A DNA stretch of 64,000 nucleotides from JACMQX01 sp040385105 (lineage in GTDB: Bacteria; Pseudomonadota; Gammaproteobacteria; Burkholderiales; Burkholderiaceae_C). The first letter of the stretch is position 1, and each line of letters opens with the position of its first letter. The notes under the pieces were generated by a model. The model worked only from the letters and a program-made list of their open reading frames with translations. It was not told where the DNA came from and made no database searches. This document shows positions 1 to 8,365 of this stretch, piece by piece. The stretch spans positions 1 to 64,000 of the forward strand of contig JAZKHY010000036.1 of assembly GCA_040385105.1 (NCBI GenBank). Reading direction: 5' to 3'. The translations under genes and the position numbers were made by a program.

Positions 1-1
1 C

Positions 2-514
2 AAGCCGGCCAACATCTTCATCACCGACGACAACAAGGCCGTGATGATCGACTTCGGCGCCGCCCGGGAAGTGCTGTCCAAGGAAGGCAACTTCATCCGC
101 CCCATGTACACGCCCGGCTTCGCCGCCCCCGAGATGTACCGGCGTGACTCGTCCATGGGCCCGTGGACGGACATCTACGCCATTGGCGCCTGCATCTATG
201 CCTGCATGCAGGGCTATCCGCCCAATGACGCGCCGCAGCGGCTTGAAAAAGACCGCCTGGCCCTGGCCCTGTCGCGCCTGCGCGGCGTGTATTCAGACAA
301 CCTGATCGAAGTGGTGGAGTGGTGCATGTCACTGGACCCGCTGTCGCGGCCCCAGTCGGTGTTTGCGCTGCAAAAAGAGCTCTCGCGTGAAGGTGAGCGC
401 CGCTATACCAAGCTGTCGGTCGGCGAGAAGATGCGCCTGCAGTTTGACAACATGGTCACCGACACCAAGAAGAACGTGCGCAAGGCAACCGGATTCGGAG
501 CGAAACTCAAATGA
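2..514 (+). CDS. Serine/threonine protein kinase, C-terminal part (cut by window start)
   Basis: The first visible codons read KPANI, the end of the catalytic loop of Hanks-type kinases. They are followed by the metal-binding DFG (IDFGAAREV), the activation-segment end TPGFAAPEMY and the subdomain IX block WTDIYAIGACIY. A basic tail of about 45 residues (EKMRLQFDNM to GFGAKLK) follows the catalytic domain and has no transmembrane segment. The N-lobe lies upstream of the window. The stop overlaps the PP2C start by 4 bp (ATGA), so kinase and phosphatase are probably translationally coupled and act on the same cytoplasmic substrates. The substrates cannot be told from sequence. Confidence 0.9.
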   Translation, partial: KPANIFITDDNKAVMIDFGAAREVLSKEGNFIRPMYTPGFAAPEMYRRDSSMGPWTDIYAIGACIYACMQGYPPNDAPQRLEKDRLALALSRLRGVYSDNLIEVVEWCMSLDPLSRPQSVFALQKELSREGERRYTKLSVGEKMRLQFDNMVTDTKKNVRKATGFGAKLK

Positions 515-1413
515 AATTCTCCGTGTTCCAGGTCAGCCGCAAGGGCGGCCGCGAAAAGAACGAAGACCGCATGGGCTACTGCTACACGCGTGAGTCCGGC
601 CTGTTCGTGCTGGCCGATGGCATGGGCGGCCACCCTGAAGGTGAAGTCGCCGCGCAGCTGGCGCTGCAGACCATCTCGGCCCTCTACCAGAAGGAAGCGC
701 GCCCCGTCGTCAAGGACATCACCGAGTTCCTGTCGTCGTCGCTGATGGCGGCGCACCACCAGATCATCCGCTACGCCAGCGAAAAAGGCATGCTCGACAC
801 GCCGCGCACCACGCTGGTGGCCGCCATCGTGCAGGGCACCACCGCCACCTGGGTGCATTGCGGCGACTCGCGGCTGTATGTCGTGCGCGACAACGAGCTG
901 CTGACCCGCACCCGCGACCACTCCTACCTGGAGCAGCAAAGCGCCGGCGTGGTCCGCATGGACCGCATCAACCGCAACATCCTGTTCACCTGCCTCGGCT
1001 CGCCGACCAAGCCGGTGTTTGACGTGACGGGCCCCATCACCCTGCAGCAGGGCGACAAGATCCTGCTGTGCTCCGACGGCCTGTGGGGCAGCCTGAGCGA
1101 CATCGACATCGTGCGCCACCTGTCCGGCCAGCCGGTCTCCGAGGCCGTGCCCGACCTGGTCGAGCAGGCGCTGCGCAAGGGCGGCGAGCACAGCGACAAC
1201 GTCACCGTGATTGCCTTTGAGTGGGAAACACCCGACTCGTTCGAGTCCACCCGCGGCATATCCACCGACAGCATCAGCGACGGCGTCTTTGCCTCCACCA
1301 TCCAGGCCGGCGTGCTCGAGACCATGGTTGAAGACCTGGACGACGCCGCCATCGAGCGCTCCATTGCCGAGATCAACGAGGCCATCCGGCGCTCGGCTGC
1401 CCGCAAGAGCTGA
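511..1413 (+). CDS. PP2C-family serine/threonine protein phosphatase
   Basis: This is a 300-residue PPM/PP2C phosphatase, expected to remove phosphate from Ser/Thr in a metal-dependent way. The metal-binding motifs are visible: NEDR near residue 17, ADGMGGHPEGE near 36, CGDSRLY near 118, CSDGLWG near 188 and SDNVTV near 230. The catalytic domain ends around residue 240. About 60 further residues (EWETPDSFES onward) form an extra acidic, helical-looking tail outside the usual domain. The start ATG overlaps the stop of the kinase gene by 4 bp, so the two form a kinase/phosphatase couple. No signal peptide or membrane segment is seen. Confidence 0.93.
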   Translation: MKFSVFQVSRKGGREKNEDRMGYCYTRESGLFVLADGMGGHPEGEVAAQLALQTISALYQKEARPVVKDITEFLSSSLMAAHHQIIRYASEKGMLDTPRTTLVAAIVQGTTATWVHCGDSRLYVVRDNELLTRTRDHSYLEQQSAGVVRMDRINRNILFTCLGSPTKPVFDVTGPITLQQGDKILLCSDGLWGSLSDIDIVRHLSGQPVSEAVPDLVEQALRKGGEHSDNVTVIAFEWETPDSFESTRGISTDSISDGVFASTIQAGVLETMVEDLDDAAIERSIAEINEAIRRSAARKS

Positions 1414-1486
1414 AGCACTGCCCCGGGCGCTCCACCGGCATCGTGTTGCACCGGCCTTTCATTTTCCTGCTTCCTTCCCAAAGACC

Positions 1487-2233
1487 ATGACTGAATTCAA
1501 ACGAAGCGGCGCGCGTGCCGCAGACCAGCTGCGCCCCGTGCGCATCACGCGCGGCTACACCATCCATGCCGAGGGCTCGGTACTCATCGAGTTTGGCGAT
1601 ACCCGCGTGCTGTGCACCGCGTCGGTTGAAGAGAAGGTGCCCGGCCACAAGAAGGGCAGCGGCGAGGGCTGGGTCACAGCCGAATACGGCATGCTGCCGC
1701 GCGCCACCCATACGCGCGGCGACCGTGAAGCCGCACGCGGCAAGCAAAGCGGCCGCACCCAGGAAATCCAGCGCCTGATCGGCCGCTCGATGCGCGCGGT
1801 GTTTGACCTGAAGAAACTCGGTGAACGCACCATCCACCTTGACTGCGACGTGATCCAGGCCGACGGCGGCACCCGCACCGCTGCCATCACCGGCGCCTTC
1901 GTGGCCGCGCAGGATGCGGTCAACAAGCTGCTGGCGCAAGGCAAGCTCAAGGAAACGCCGGTCCATGGCCACGTGGCCGCCATCTCGGTGGGCATTGTGG
2001 GCGGCACGCCGCTGCTCGACCTGGAATACACCGAAGACGTGAGCTGCGACACCGACATGAACGTCGTCATGACCGGTGCCGGCCACTTTGTGGAAGTGCA
2101 GGGCACGGCCGAAGGCGTGGCCTTCACCCGCGTGGAAATGGACGCGCTGCTGGCCCTGGCCGACAAGGGCATCCGCGAGTTGACGGCCCTGCAGGCGGCT
2201 GCATTGGCAGCACCGCTGCCCGGCGCGAAGTAA
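1487..2233 (+). CDS. rph: Ribonuclease PH
   Basis: This is a 248-residue phosphorolytic 3'-5' exoribonuclease that trims tRNA 3' ends. The length matches the family. Typical blocks are seen: EGSVLIEFGDTRVLCTAS near the N-terminus, GEGWVTAEYGMLPRAT, the phosphate-site region RTQEIQRLIGRSMRAV, and DCDVIQADGGTRTAAITG. The ATG at 1487 was chosen because it gives the usual start (MTEFKRSGARAADQLRPV). The reading frame is open further upstream, inside the PP2C gene, but that part looks unlike the family. It is followed after 25 bp by rdgB, the common rph-rdgB-hemW order of Burkholderiales. Confidence 0.97.
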   Translation: MTEFKRSGARAADQLRPVRITRGYTIHAEGSVLIEFGDTRVLCTASVEEKVPGHKKGSGEGWVTAEYGMLPRATHTRGDREAARGKQSGRTQEIQRLIGRSMRAVFDLKKLGERTIHLDCDVIQADGGTRTAAITGAFVAAQDAVNKLLAQGKLKETPVHGHVAAISVGIVGGTPLLDLEYTEDVSCDTDMNVVMTGAGHFVEVQGTAEGVAFTRVEMDALLALADKGIRELTALQAAALAAPLPGAK

Positions 2234-2258
2234 GCAACAAGGTCGGCACACAAGGCCC

Positions 2259-2858
2259 ATGAAGCTCGTCCTCGCCTCCAACAACAAAGGCAAGCTCGCC
2301 GAGCTGCAGGCCATGTTCGCGCCGCTGGGCGTGGAACTGGTACGCCAGGCGGACCTGAACATCCCCGAAGCCGAGGAACCCTTCCGCACCTTTGTCGAGA
2401 ACGCGCTGGCCAAGGCGCGCCACGCATCAAGCCTCAGCGGCCTGCCCGCGCTGGCCGACGACGCGGGCCTGTGCGTGGATGCCTTCAACGGCCTGCCCGG
2501 CGTGGACACGGCCTTCTATGCCATGCAGTTCGGCTATGAAAAAGGCGACGACAACAATGTGCGCGCGCTGCTGGAGCAGCTGGCCAATGTGGCGGACCGC
2601 CGAGCCGCGCTGGTCAGCACGCTTGTCGCCGTGCGCTCCGCCGAAGACCCCGAGCCGCTGATTGCCGTGGGCCGCGTGTCGGGCGAGATCACGCGCGAGC
2701 CCGTGGGCAGCAATGGCTTCGGTTTTGACCCGGTGATGTTCATTCCCGAATTCGGCAAGACCTTTGCGCAGCTGCCGGTTGAAGTGAAGAACGCCAACAG
2801 CCACCGTGGCCGGGCTGCGAAACGCATGCTGGAACTCATGCGCGAGCAATGGCTGTAA
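2259..2858 (+). CDS. rdgB: dITP/XTP pyrophosphatase (RdgB/HAM1 family)
   Basis: This is a 199-residue house-cleaning enzyme that hydrolyses non-canonical purine NTPs (ITP, dITP, XTP) to the monophosphate. The family signatures are all present: the N-terminal phosphate-binding stretch LASNNKGKLAELQAMF, the ADDAGLCVDAFNGLPGV block with catalytic acidic residues near residue 68, GSNGFGFDPVMFIPE near 148, and the C-terminal KNANSHRGRA substrate loop. A Shine-Dalgarno-like AAGG lies just upstream of the ATG. Its 3' end overlaps the start of hemW by 10 bp in another frame, so the two are co-transcribed. Confidence 0.96.
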   Translation: MKLVLASNNKGKLAELQAMFAPLGVELVRQADLNIPEAEEPFRTFVENALAKARHASSLSGLPALADDAGLCVDAFNGLPGVDTAFYAMQFGYEKGDDNNVRALLEQLANVADRRAALVSTLVAVRSAEDPEPLIAVGRVSGEITREPVGSNGFGFDPVMFIPEFGKTFAQLPVEVKNANSHRGRAAKRMLELMREQWL

Positions 2859-4108
2859 TCCCGCTGCATCCGGCGGGGCATGAACAGCCTGCGCCGGCCA
2901 AAGACATCCAGCACTACATGCGCCCCGGCACGCTGCAGCTGCAGTCGTTGCCGCCGCTGTCGCTTTATGTGCACCTGCCCTGGTGCCTGAAGAAATGCCC
3001 GTACTGCGACTTCAACTCGCATGAAGCGGGCAAGGGCGCCACCGGCCATGAAAACGGCACCGGGCTGCCCGAGCAGCGCTACCTCGACGCCCTCATGGCT
3101 GATCTTGAAGCCGCCCTGCCGCTTATCTGGGGCCGCACCGTCCACAGCATCTTCATCGGCGGCGGCACGCCCAGCCTGTTCTCGCCGCAGTCCATCGACC
3201 GGCTGCTCGGTGACATCCGCGCGCGGCTGAAGCTGGAGCCCGACTGCGAGATCACGCTGGAGGCCAACCCCGGTACCTTCGAGAAAGACCGCTTCCGCGC
3301 TTACCGCGGCGCAGGCGTGACGCGCCTGTCCGTCGGCGTGCAGAGCTTCAACGACACGCACCTGAAAGCATTGGGCCGGGTGCATGACAGCGCCCAGGCC
3401 ATCGCGGCGGTGGAAGAGGCGGCGGCGTCATTCGACACCTTCAACCTCGACATCATGTACGCGCTGCCGGGCCAGACCATGCAGCAGCTGGAGCAGGACA
3501 TCGCGGTGGCGCTGCGCCTGGCGCCGCCGCACATCTCCATCTACCACCTGACCATCGAGCCCAACACGTACTTCGCCAAGTTCCCGCCGCAGGTGCCGGA
3601 GGACGATGCGGCCTACGCCATGCTCGACCGCATCACCGAACTCACCGGTGCTGCCGGCATGCAGCGCTATGAAGTGTCGGCCTATGCAAAGCCCGGCCAC
3701 CGCTGCTGGCACAACCTGAACTACTGGCAGTTCGGCGACTACCTTGGCATCGGCGCCGGTGCCCACAGCAAGCTGAGCTTTGCCCACCGCGTGGTGCGGC
3801 AGGTGCGTTTTCGTGAGCCAAAGCTGTACATGGACAACGCGCTCGCAGGCCGCGCCCTCGCGCAGGACGACGAAGTTCGCCGCGCCGACCTGCCGTTTGA
3901 ATACATGCTCAATGCGCTGCGCCTGAAAGAAGGCTTCAGCCTGATGGACTTCACCGAACGCACCGGCCTGCCCATCACCGCCATTCAGAAGGGGCTGGAA
4001 CAGGCGCAGTCCAAGGGCCTGATCGAGCGCGGCCTGATGCAGGTGAAGCCAACCGAGCGGGGCTTTGATTTCCTGAGTGACCTGCAGGCGATGTTCCTGT
4101 CAGACTGA
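2849..4108 (+). CDS. hemW: Radical SAM heme chaperone HemW
   Basis: This is a 419-residue radical SAM protein of the HemW (formerly HemN-like) family, thought to deliver heme to respiratory proteins. The [4Fe-4S] cluster motif is HLPWCLKKCPYCDFNSH (Cys-x3-Cys-x2-Cys) near residue 50. It is followed by the glycine-rich SIFIGGGTPSLFSPQ near residue 107, EANPGTF, GVQSFND and the HemW-type HNLNYWQFGDYLGIGAGAHS near residue 292. An N-terminal extension of about 35 residues precedes the SAM domain. The ATG lies within the last codons of rdgB. The extra HemN-specific N-terminal cysteines of true coproporphyrinogen dehydrogenase are not evident, so HemW is preferred. Confidence 0.95.
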   Translation: MAVIPLHPAGHEQPAPAKDIQHYMRPGTLQLQSLPPLSLYVHLPWCLKKCPYCDFNSHEAGKGATGHENGTGLPEQRYLDALMADLEAALPLIWGRTVHSIFIGGGTPSLFSPQSIDRLLGDIRARLKLEPDCEITLEANPGTFEKDRFRAYRGAGVTRLSVGVQSFNDTHLKALGRVHDSAQAIAAVEEAAASFDTFNLDIMYALPGQTMQQLEQDIAVALRLAPPHISIYHLTIEPNTYFAKFPPQVPEDDAAYAMLDRITELTGAAGMQRYEVSAYAKPGHRCWHNLNYWQFGDYLGIGAGAHSKLSFAHRVVRQVRFREPKLYMDNALAGRALAQDDEVRRADLPFEYMLNALRLKEGFSLMDFTERTGLPITAIQKGLEQAQSKGLIERGLMQVKPTERGFDFLSDLQAMFLSD

Positions 4109-4164
4109 GCCCGCTGCGGCCAGCTGGGGTAGTATCAAAACAGGCATACCCGCATACAACGCCG

Positions 4165-4668
4165 ATGCAAACCTGGTTCATCATCGCCCTCGGAATCTCC
4201 GTGGCGCTCATCGCCCTGGTGGCTGCGCTGCTGCAGGCGCGCGCGGAGAAGCTGGCGCGCAAGCCCGGCGGCATCATTGCCCGGCCGCCGCTCAATGCCG
4301 CCGAGCAGTCCATGTACGCGCGGCTGGTCAGCGTGTTCCCGCCTTCCTCGTACGTGGTGCTGGCGCAGGTCAGCCTGACGGCGCTGCTGGAGGGCAAGAC
4401 ACTGGCCGCGCGCAGTGCTTTTGCGGGCAAGTGTGCAGACTTTGTGCTGCTCAACAAGGGCATGACCGTCATGGCCATCATCGGGCTGGACGACACCAGC
4501 CGCAAAGGCAAGGAAGACGAAGACATTGCCCGCGACGTGATGCTCATGGACGCAGGCTACAAGGTCATCCGCTATGCGTCCCTGCCCCAACCGGTGCGGC
4601 TGCTGGCCGACATGCGCGGCAGCATTGACGGCGTGCCGACGACGCTGGGCGGGGCCGGGACGGACTGA
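4165..4668 (+). CDS. DUF2726-type membrane-anchored protein
   Basis: This 167-residue protein has one N-terminal transmembrane helix (about residues 4-24, FIIALGISVALIALVAALLQ). A soluble cytoplasmic domain of the DUF2726 type follows: NAAEQSMYARLVSVFP near residue 50, then QVSLTALLE, FAGKCADFVLLNK near 92, and GYKVIRYASLP near 130. DUF2726 has a restriction-endonuclease-like core in structure predictions known for the family, but its reaction is unknown. It stands alone between hemW and a convergent unknown gene. The family assignment is from memory of the motif and is fairly sure; no function is claimed. Confidence 0.75.
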   Translation: MQTWFIIALGISVALIALVAALLQARAEKLARKPGGIIARPPLNAAEQSMYARLVSVFPPSSYVVLAQVSLTALLEGKTLAARSAFAGKCADFVLLNKGMTVMAIIGLDDTSRKGKEDEDIARDVMLMDAGYKVIRYASLPQPVRLLADMRGSIDGVPTTLGGAGTD

Positions 4669-4687
4669 GCCGCCTGCCCGGCAGGCA

Positions 4688-5143
4688 TCAGCCCGCGGCA
4701 GGCCTGACCGTCACCTCGGCAAACTTCAGGTGATGCATGAACTCCCGCAGGATCAGCAGCGTGGCCGCAAACTCCCGGCTGGCCGGGATGCCGTCCACGC
4801 TGGCGGGGCGGCCCAGCATCACGGCGGCCAGCCTGTCAAACAGGCGCTCCACAGCCTCCACGCTGAAGACGATGGTGCCAGCTGCGGCGGCGCCGCCCAG
4901 CAGCGCGATGCCGCGCACCGCAGCGTCCGTGGTTTCCAGCGAAGTGCCCTCGGGGATCAGGCTGCGCACGCGCATCAGCTCGTCTTCCACGGCCATGATG
5001 GCGTTCTCCATCTCGGCCTCGGTCGGCGGCTCGTGGCGGAAAAAGGCAGCGGCTGTCCGGCGCGAGCCCACGGCCAGCGTCAGCACGGCGCCTGAGTCCA
5101 GGCGAATGAGCGTTTCGTCCCCCGCGATGTGTAAAACCGTCAT
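4688..5143 (-). CDS. Unknown small protein (151 aa)
   Basis: I do not recognise this gene. The frame is open much further upstream, across the aldehyde dehydrogenase on the other strand. The ATG at 5143 (protein start MTVLHIAGDETLIRLDSG) was chosen because it lies in the 60-bp gap between the divergent genes. The protein starts with a strand-rich part (residues 1-30), then has an acidic helix (PPTEAEMENAIMAVEDELMR), an alanine/glycine-rich hydrophobic stretch near residue 75 (GIALLGGAAAAGTIVFSVEA), and a helical end (FAATLLILREFMHHLKFAEV). No signal peptide or metal motif is visible. It is convergent with the DUF2726 gene. Confidence 0.6.
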   Translation of the reverse strand: MTVLHIAGDETLIRLDSGAVLTLAVGSRRTAAAFFRHEPPTEAEMENAIMAVEDELMRVRSLIPEGTSLETTDAAVRGIALLGGAAAAGTIVFSVEAVERLFDRLAAVMLGRPASVDGIPASREFAATLLILREFMHHLKFAEVTVRPAAG

Positions 5144-5203
5144 GGCGCCATCGTAAACGGAAGCCGTCAGGACAGTTCCGCGCGGCGGGTGCAAAATAGC
5201 GGG

Positions 5204-6652
5204 ATGACCACCTCCACCTACCCCAACACCCAACTCTTCATCAACAACCAGTGGCAAGACGCCGAAGGCGGCAAGACGCTGGCTGTCTTCAACCCGTCCA
5301 CCGGCAAGGAAATCGGCCGCGTTGCCCATGCCAGCAAGGCTGACCTGGACAAGGCCGTAGCCGCTGCCCAGACAGGCTTTGAAACCTGGCGCGACATGAC
5401 GGCCGATGCGCGCAGCAAGATCATGCGCAAGGCCGCCGGCCTGATGCGCGAGCGGGCCGGTGCCATTGGCGCCCACATCACCCAGGAGCAGGGCAAGCCG
5501 CTGGCCGAGGCCAAGGGCGAGGCCATGGCCGCAGCAGACATCATTGAATGGTTTGCTGAAGAAGCCTTCCGCGTGTATGGCCGCATCGTGCCCGCGCGCT
5601 ACAACCTGGCCGTGCGCCAGATGGTGCTGAAAGACCCGATCGGCCCGGTGGCCGCCTTCACGCCCTGGAACTTCCCCATCAACCAGGTGGTGCGCAAGGT
5701 GGCCGCGGCCCTGTCGGCCGGCTGCTCGATGCTGGTGAAGGCGCCTGAAGAAACCCCCGCCGGCCCCGCAGGCCTCATCCAGGCCTTTGCCGACGCGGGC
5801 CTGCCGCCCGGCGTGCTGGGCCTGGTGTATGGCAACCCGGCTGAAATATCGAGCTACCTGATTGCCCACCCCACCATTCGCAAGATCACCTTCACCGGCT
5901 CCACGCCCGTGGGCAAGCAACTGGCCGCCATGGCCGGCCAGCACATGAAGCGCGTGACCATGGAACTGGGCGGCCATGCCCCGGTGATCGTGTGTGAAGA
6001 CGCCGACATCGCCCTGGCCGTCAAGTCTGCCGGCGCCGCCAAGTTCCGCAACGCGGGGCAGGTGTGCATAGCGCCCACGCGCTTCCTGGTGCATGAAAGC
6101 ATTGCCAAGGACTTCGGCCAGGCGCTGAAAAAGTACGCCGAAGGCCTGAAGGTGGGCGACGGCCTGACCGAAGGCACCACCATGGGCCCGCTGGCCAACC
6201 CGCGCCGCCTGACGGCCATGGCCGAGTTCACCAAGAACGCGGCAGAGGCTGGCGCCACGGTGCTGACCGGCGGCGCACGCATCGGCGACGAAGGCAACTT
6301 CTGGCAGCCCACCATCCTGGCCGATGTGCCCACCAACGCCAAGGTGTTCAACGACGAACCCTTCGGCCCCATGGCCGCCATCCGCCCCTTCAACACGATT
6401 GAAGAAGCCATCACCGAATCCAACCGCCTGCCCTACGGCCTGGCCGGCTACGGCTTCACCAAGTCACTGAAGAACGCCGACTTGCTGGCGCGCAAGGTGG
6501 AAGTGGGGATGATGTGGATCAACATGCCCGCGATGCCGTCGGCTGAGATGCCGTTTGGCGGGTTGAAGGACTCGGGGTATGGGTCTGAGGGGGGGTCTGA
6601 GGCGGTTGAGGCTTATTTGAATGTTCGGGCTGTGGCGGTGATGAATGTTTGA
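5204..6652 (+). CDS. NAD(P)-dependent aldehyde dehydrogenase, succinate-semialdehyde dehydrogenase-like
   Basis: This 482-residue protein has the full aldehyde dehydrogenase fold. The motifs are the cofactor-site block FTPWNFPINQVVRKVAAAL, the glycine motif FTGSTPVGKQL, the general-base MELGGHAPVIV (Glu) and the catalytic-Cys segment NAGQVCIAPTRF, then DEPFGPMAAI and PFGGLKDSGYG. The overall pattern is nearest to the GabD-type succinate-semialdehyde dehydrogenases, but the residues after the Cys (IAPTRF) differ from the usual GabD context, so the substrate is open. The ATG at 5204 is preferred to an upstream GTG at 5189. The last ~30 codons switch sharply to G- and T-ending codons (see findings). 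Confidence 0.9.
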   Translation: MTTSTYPNTQLFINNQWQDAEGGKTLAVFNPSTGKEIGRVAHASKADLDKAVAAAQTGFETWRDMTADARSKIMRKAAGLMRERAGAIGAHITQEQGKPLAEAKGEAMAAADIIEWFAEEAFRVYGRIVPARYNLAVRQMVLKDPIGPVAAFTPWNFPINQVVRKVAAALSAGCSMLVKAPEETPAGPAGLIQAFADAGLPPGVLGLVYGNPAEISSYLIAHPTIRKITFTGSTPVGKQLAAMAGQHMKRVTMELGGHAPVIVCEDADIALAVKSAGAAKFRNAGQVCIAPTRFLVHESIAKDFGQALKKYAEGLKVGDGLTEGTTMGPLANPRRLTAMAEFTKNAAEAGATVLTGGARIGDEGNFWQPTILADVPTNAKVFNDEPFGPMAAIRPFNTIEEAITESNRLPYGLAGYGFTKSLKNADLLARKVEVGMMWINMPAMPSAEMPFGGLKDSGYGSEGGSEAVEAYLNVRAVAVMNV

Positions 6653-6664
6653 GGTTGAACTCGT

Positions 6665-7495
6665 GTGAAGGGCACTTTCCTTTCCGTCGTCAGCTTGCTG
6701 GGCGCTTGCGCGCATACGTCCGGTGCAAGCCCTGCACCTTCGCTGTTGACGGAGAGTGATCGAGTAATCACAGTTATCCAAGTCTGCGTGCCAAACAGGA
6801 AAGTGCAATTTGAGGAGACGCGGATTGACCTGACCTCGACACCCGTTCCTACTTCGCCAGAATATCGCAGTGCTGCTTCTTTAAGTGCACTAGGAATTGC
6901 TGAAGTCGGTTCGAATCAGGCAGTGGTTAGGCGCTGGATCCCTGGCGGCAAGACCGAAGACACTCAGAAAAAATTCATTGGCTACGGGCGAGTCGAGGAA
7001 AGAAATCGACTTCTTAGTGCTGCTGGCGAAACAATAGAACTGCGCGGCAATTCGGCTTTGGATCAGCCTATTTACGAGTCGGTAGGCCCCATTCCCAAAG
7101 AAACGATCGGTTTGAGTTTTTCCCTTGATCATGATCTTTTCGGCAAGATTGATTACGTCACGTTCTGGTACAAGATGCCTGCCCGTATTCCAGTTGGGGA
7201 ATTTGGCGACTGGCATGCGCCCATCACATGGGAGTCTAGAAACGACTCGGCGCGTCCACCCACTTCAATGTTCTCAGATCTCATGAATCGGCAAGGTATT
7301 ACGCCGCGCACTCTCCCTGCGCATGCACCGAAAATCAGGGTGCGACTGACGACGCACCAGCAGCACCTTAGGGATCGAGCATATTGGCAGAGAACTCAGT
7401 GGGCCGTGTCGAGAATCGTTACCAGCGGGACTGCTGCCGAAGCACTCCAACGGCACTATGTTCCCGTTTTGCACGATCCGATTCCAGCTTGCTAA
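6665..7495 (+). CDS. Putative lipoprotein of unknown function
   Basis: This 276-residue protein begins with a GTG and a short signal sequence (VKGTFLSVVSLLGAC in codons) ending in LLGAC, which fits a lipobox with the Cys at about residue 15. The mature part is mixed strand and polar, with no recognised domain. Near residues 165-180 there is an aromatic stretch (YVTFWYKMPARIPVGEFGDW). Base composition is clearly lower in GC and codon use is mixed, unlike the neighbours, which suggests foreign origin. It marks the start of the accessory island that runs to about 9190. I do not recognise the family; the coding call rests on the long open frame and the lipoprotein signal. Confidence 0.6.
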   Translation: MKGTFLSVVSLLGACAHTSGASPAPSLLTESDRVITVIQVCVPNRKVQFEETRIDLTSTPVPTSPEYRSAASLSALGIAEVGSNQAVVRRWIPGGKTEDTQKKFIGYGRVEERNRLLSAAGETIELRGNSALDQPIYESVGPIPKETIGLSFSLDHDLFGKIDYVTFWYKMPARIPVGEFGDWHAPITWESRNDSARPPTSMFSDLMNRQGITPRTLPAHAPKIRVRLTTHQQHLRDRAYWQRTQWAVSRIVTSGTAAEALQRHYVPVLHDPIPAC

Positions 7496-7839
7496 CTGTT
7501 GCCTGGGATTCTGAGTTCGAGACTTCCATCGGCGGGGTCCTTGATCAGATATCGAACAAATGTGCGATTCCCCCACATTTCTGACAGCCCGCATATACTC
7601 GTGCCGTCGCGCCTTTAAGCGTGACCGGGATTGGCGTCCCGTACCTCGTCGGCTCTCAAGCCGCAAACCTGCAAAGTCTTGCGGCTTTCGCATCTGTGTC
7701 CCTTTTAGGTGGCCCGGGTGGGGAGTTGAAAGACTCGCCGGAAAAGTCCGACTGGGCCGGTACGCCAACCTATCTGGGCCACCGCCACTCATCAAGAGTG
7801 GCGGTGGTTTGTCAAGCAAGGTTCACAGGGGTGCCCATC
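7496..7839 (+). promoter_or_regulatory. Structured leader region upstream of the NYN gene
   Basis: This 344-bp stretch holds no gene I can support, but a chain of stem-loops. AAATGTG (7558-7564) pairs with CACATTT (7574-7580). CGGGA (7626-7630) pairs with TCCCG (7637-7641). AAGCCGCAA (7658-7666) pairs with TTGCGGCTT (7679-7687). A perfect 12-bp stem CCACCGCCACTC (7779-7790) pairs with GAGTGGCGGTGG (7796-7807) around ATCAA and ends in TTTG. A TATACT box lies at 7594-7599. The frame of the downstream gene is open from 7621, so part of this could be translated. An attenuator-like or antisense-RNA leader is possible; this is inference. Confidence 0.5.
7779..7807 (+). terminator. Perfect 12-bp stem-loop, terminator- or attenuator-like
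   Basis: The arms CCACCGCCACTC and GAGTGGCGGTGG are exact reverse complements with a 5-nt loop (ATCAA). Only three T residues follow (TTTG), so it is weak as an intrinsic terminator. It lies 32 bp upstream of the ATG of the NYN gene, so it may act in the leader of that transcript rather than end an upstream gene. Confidence 0.5.
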
Positions 7840-8292
7840 ATGACGAGAACCATCCGTCGCCCAAGACTCGCAGTACTCATCGACGCTGAAAACGCCTGCG
7901 CCGCCCATGCGGCCAGGGTCATGGAGAAGGTGAGGGAATTCGGCCGGCCCACCGTGCGCTGGGCCTATGGCGACTGGACCACGACCAACCTCGTGCCGTG
8001 GAAGCGCATCGTGAGCAGGCTGGGCATCCGCCCGCAGCAGCAGTTCCGCTACCTCAAGGGCAAGAACACCAGCGACTTCGCGCTCGTCATGGACGCCATG
8101 CACATCCTCGGTTCGCGGCGCGTGGAGGGCTTCTGCATCGTCTCGTCCGACAGCGACTACATCGGCCTGGCCGCGCGCATCCAGGAGGCGGGGCTGCTGG
8201 TCTACGGGTTTGGCAACCGCACGACCATGCAGGATTTTGTGGCGGCTTGTGATGAGTTTGTGTTTGTGGATGAGGAGGAGGGTGGGGAGTGA
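7840..8292 (+). CDS. NYN (PIN-like) domain protein, putative ribonuclease
   Basis: This 150-residue protein is essentially one NYN domain of the LabA/DUF88 type, a PIN-like fold that cuts RNA in known members. The acidic residues expected at the metal site are visible: LIDAEN near residue 14, the SDFALVMDAMHILGSRR block near residue 77, and VSSDSDYIGLAARIQEAG near residue 103. The ATG at 7840 follows a structured leader; a frame-open extension of about 73 codons upstream has no NYN character. The gene ends in an acidic tail (EEEGGE), and its last ~20 codons are biased to G and T. Such genes often sit in mobile or defence islands, but no partner is evident here. Confidence 0.85.
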   Translation: MTRTIRRPRLAVLIDAENACAAHAARVMEKVREFGRPTVRWAYGDWTTTNLVPWKRIVSRLGIRPQQQFRYLKGKNTSDFALVMDAMHILGSRRVEGFCIVSSDSDYIGLAARIQEAGLLVYGFGNRTTMQDFVAACDEFVFVDEEEGGE

Positions 8293-8293
8293 C

Positions 8294-8324
8294 TGTTTGA
8301 GGTCACAATTTGTGACCTCAAACA
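8294..8324. repeat. Palindrome P1 of a four-member family
   Basis: A perfect 31-bp inverted repeat: a left arm of 15 bases (TGTTTGAGGTCACAA), a single central T, and the exact reverse complement. The shared 27-bp core is 8296-8322. It lies in the 73-bp gap between the NYN gene and the next gene. It could be an operator, a hairpin or a REP-like repeat. Confidence 0.85.
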
Positions 8325-8365
8325 TCGCCTTGTCCCGGCAGCATCTTCAGATTGTGCTTCGTGCA

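Noticed and set aside
4688..6094. Long form (468 codons) of the small minus-strand unknown gene
   Set aside because: The extension lies fully opposite the aldehyde dehydrogenase and is low-complexity; the start at 5143 in the intergenic gap is preferred.
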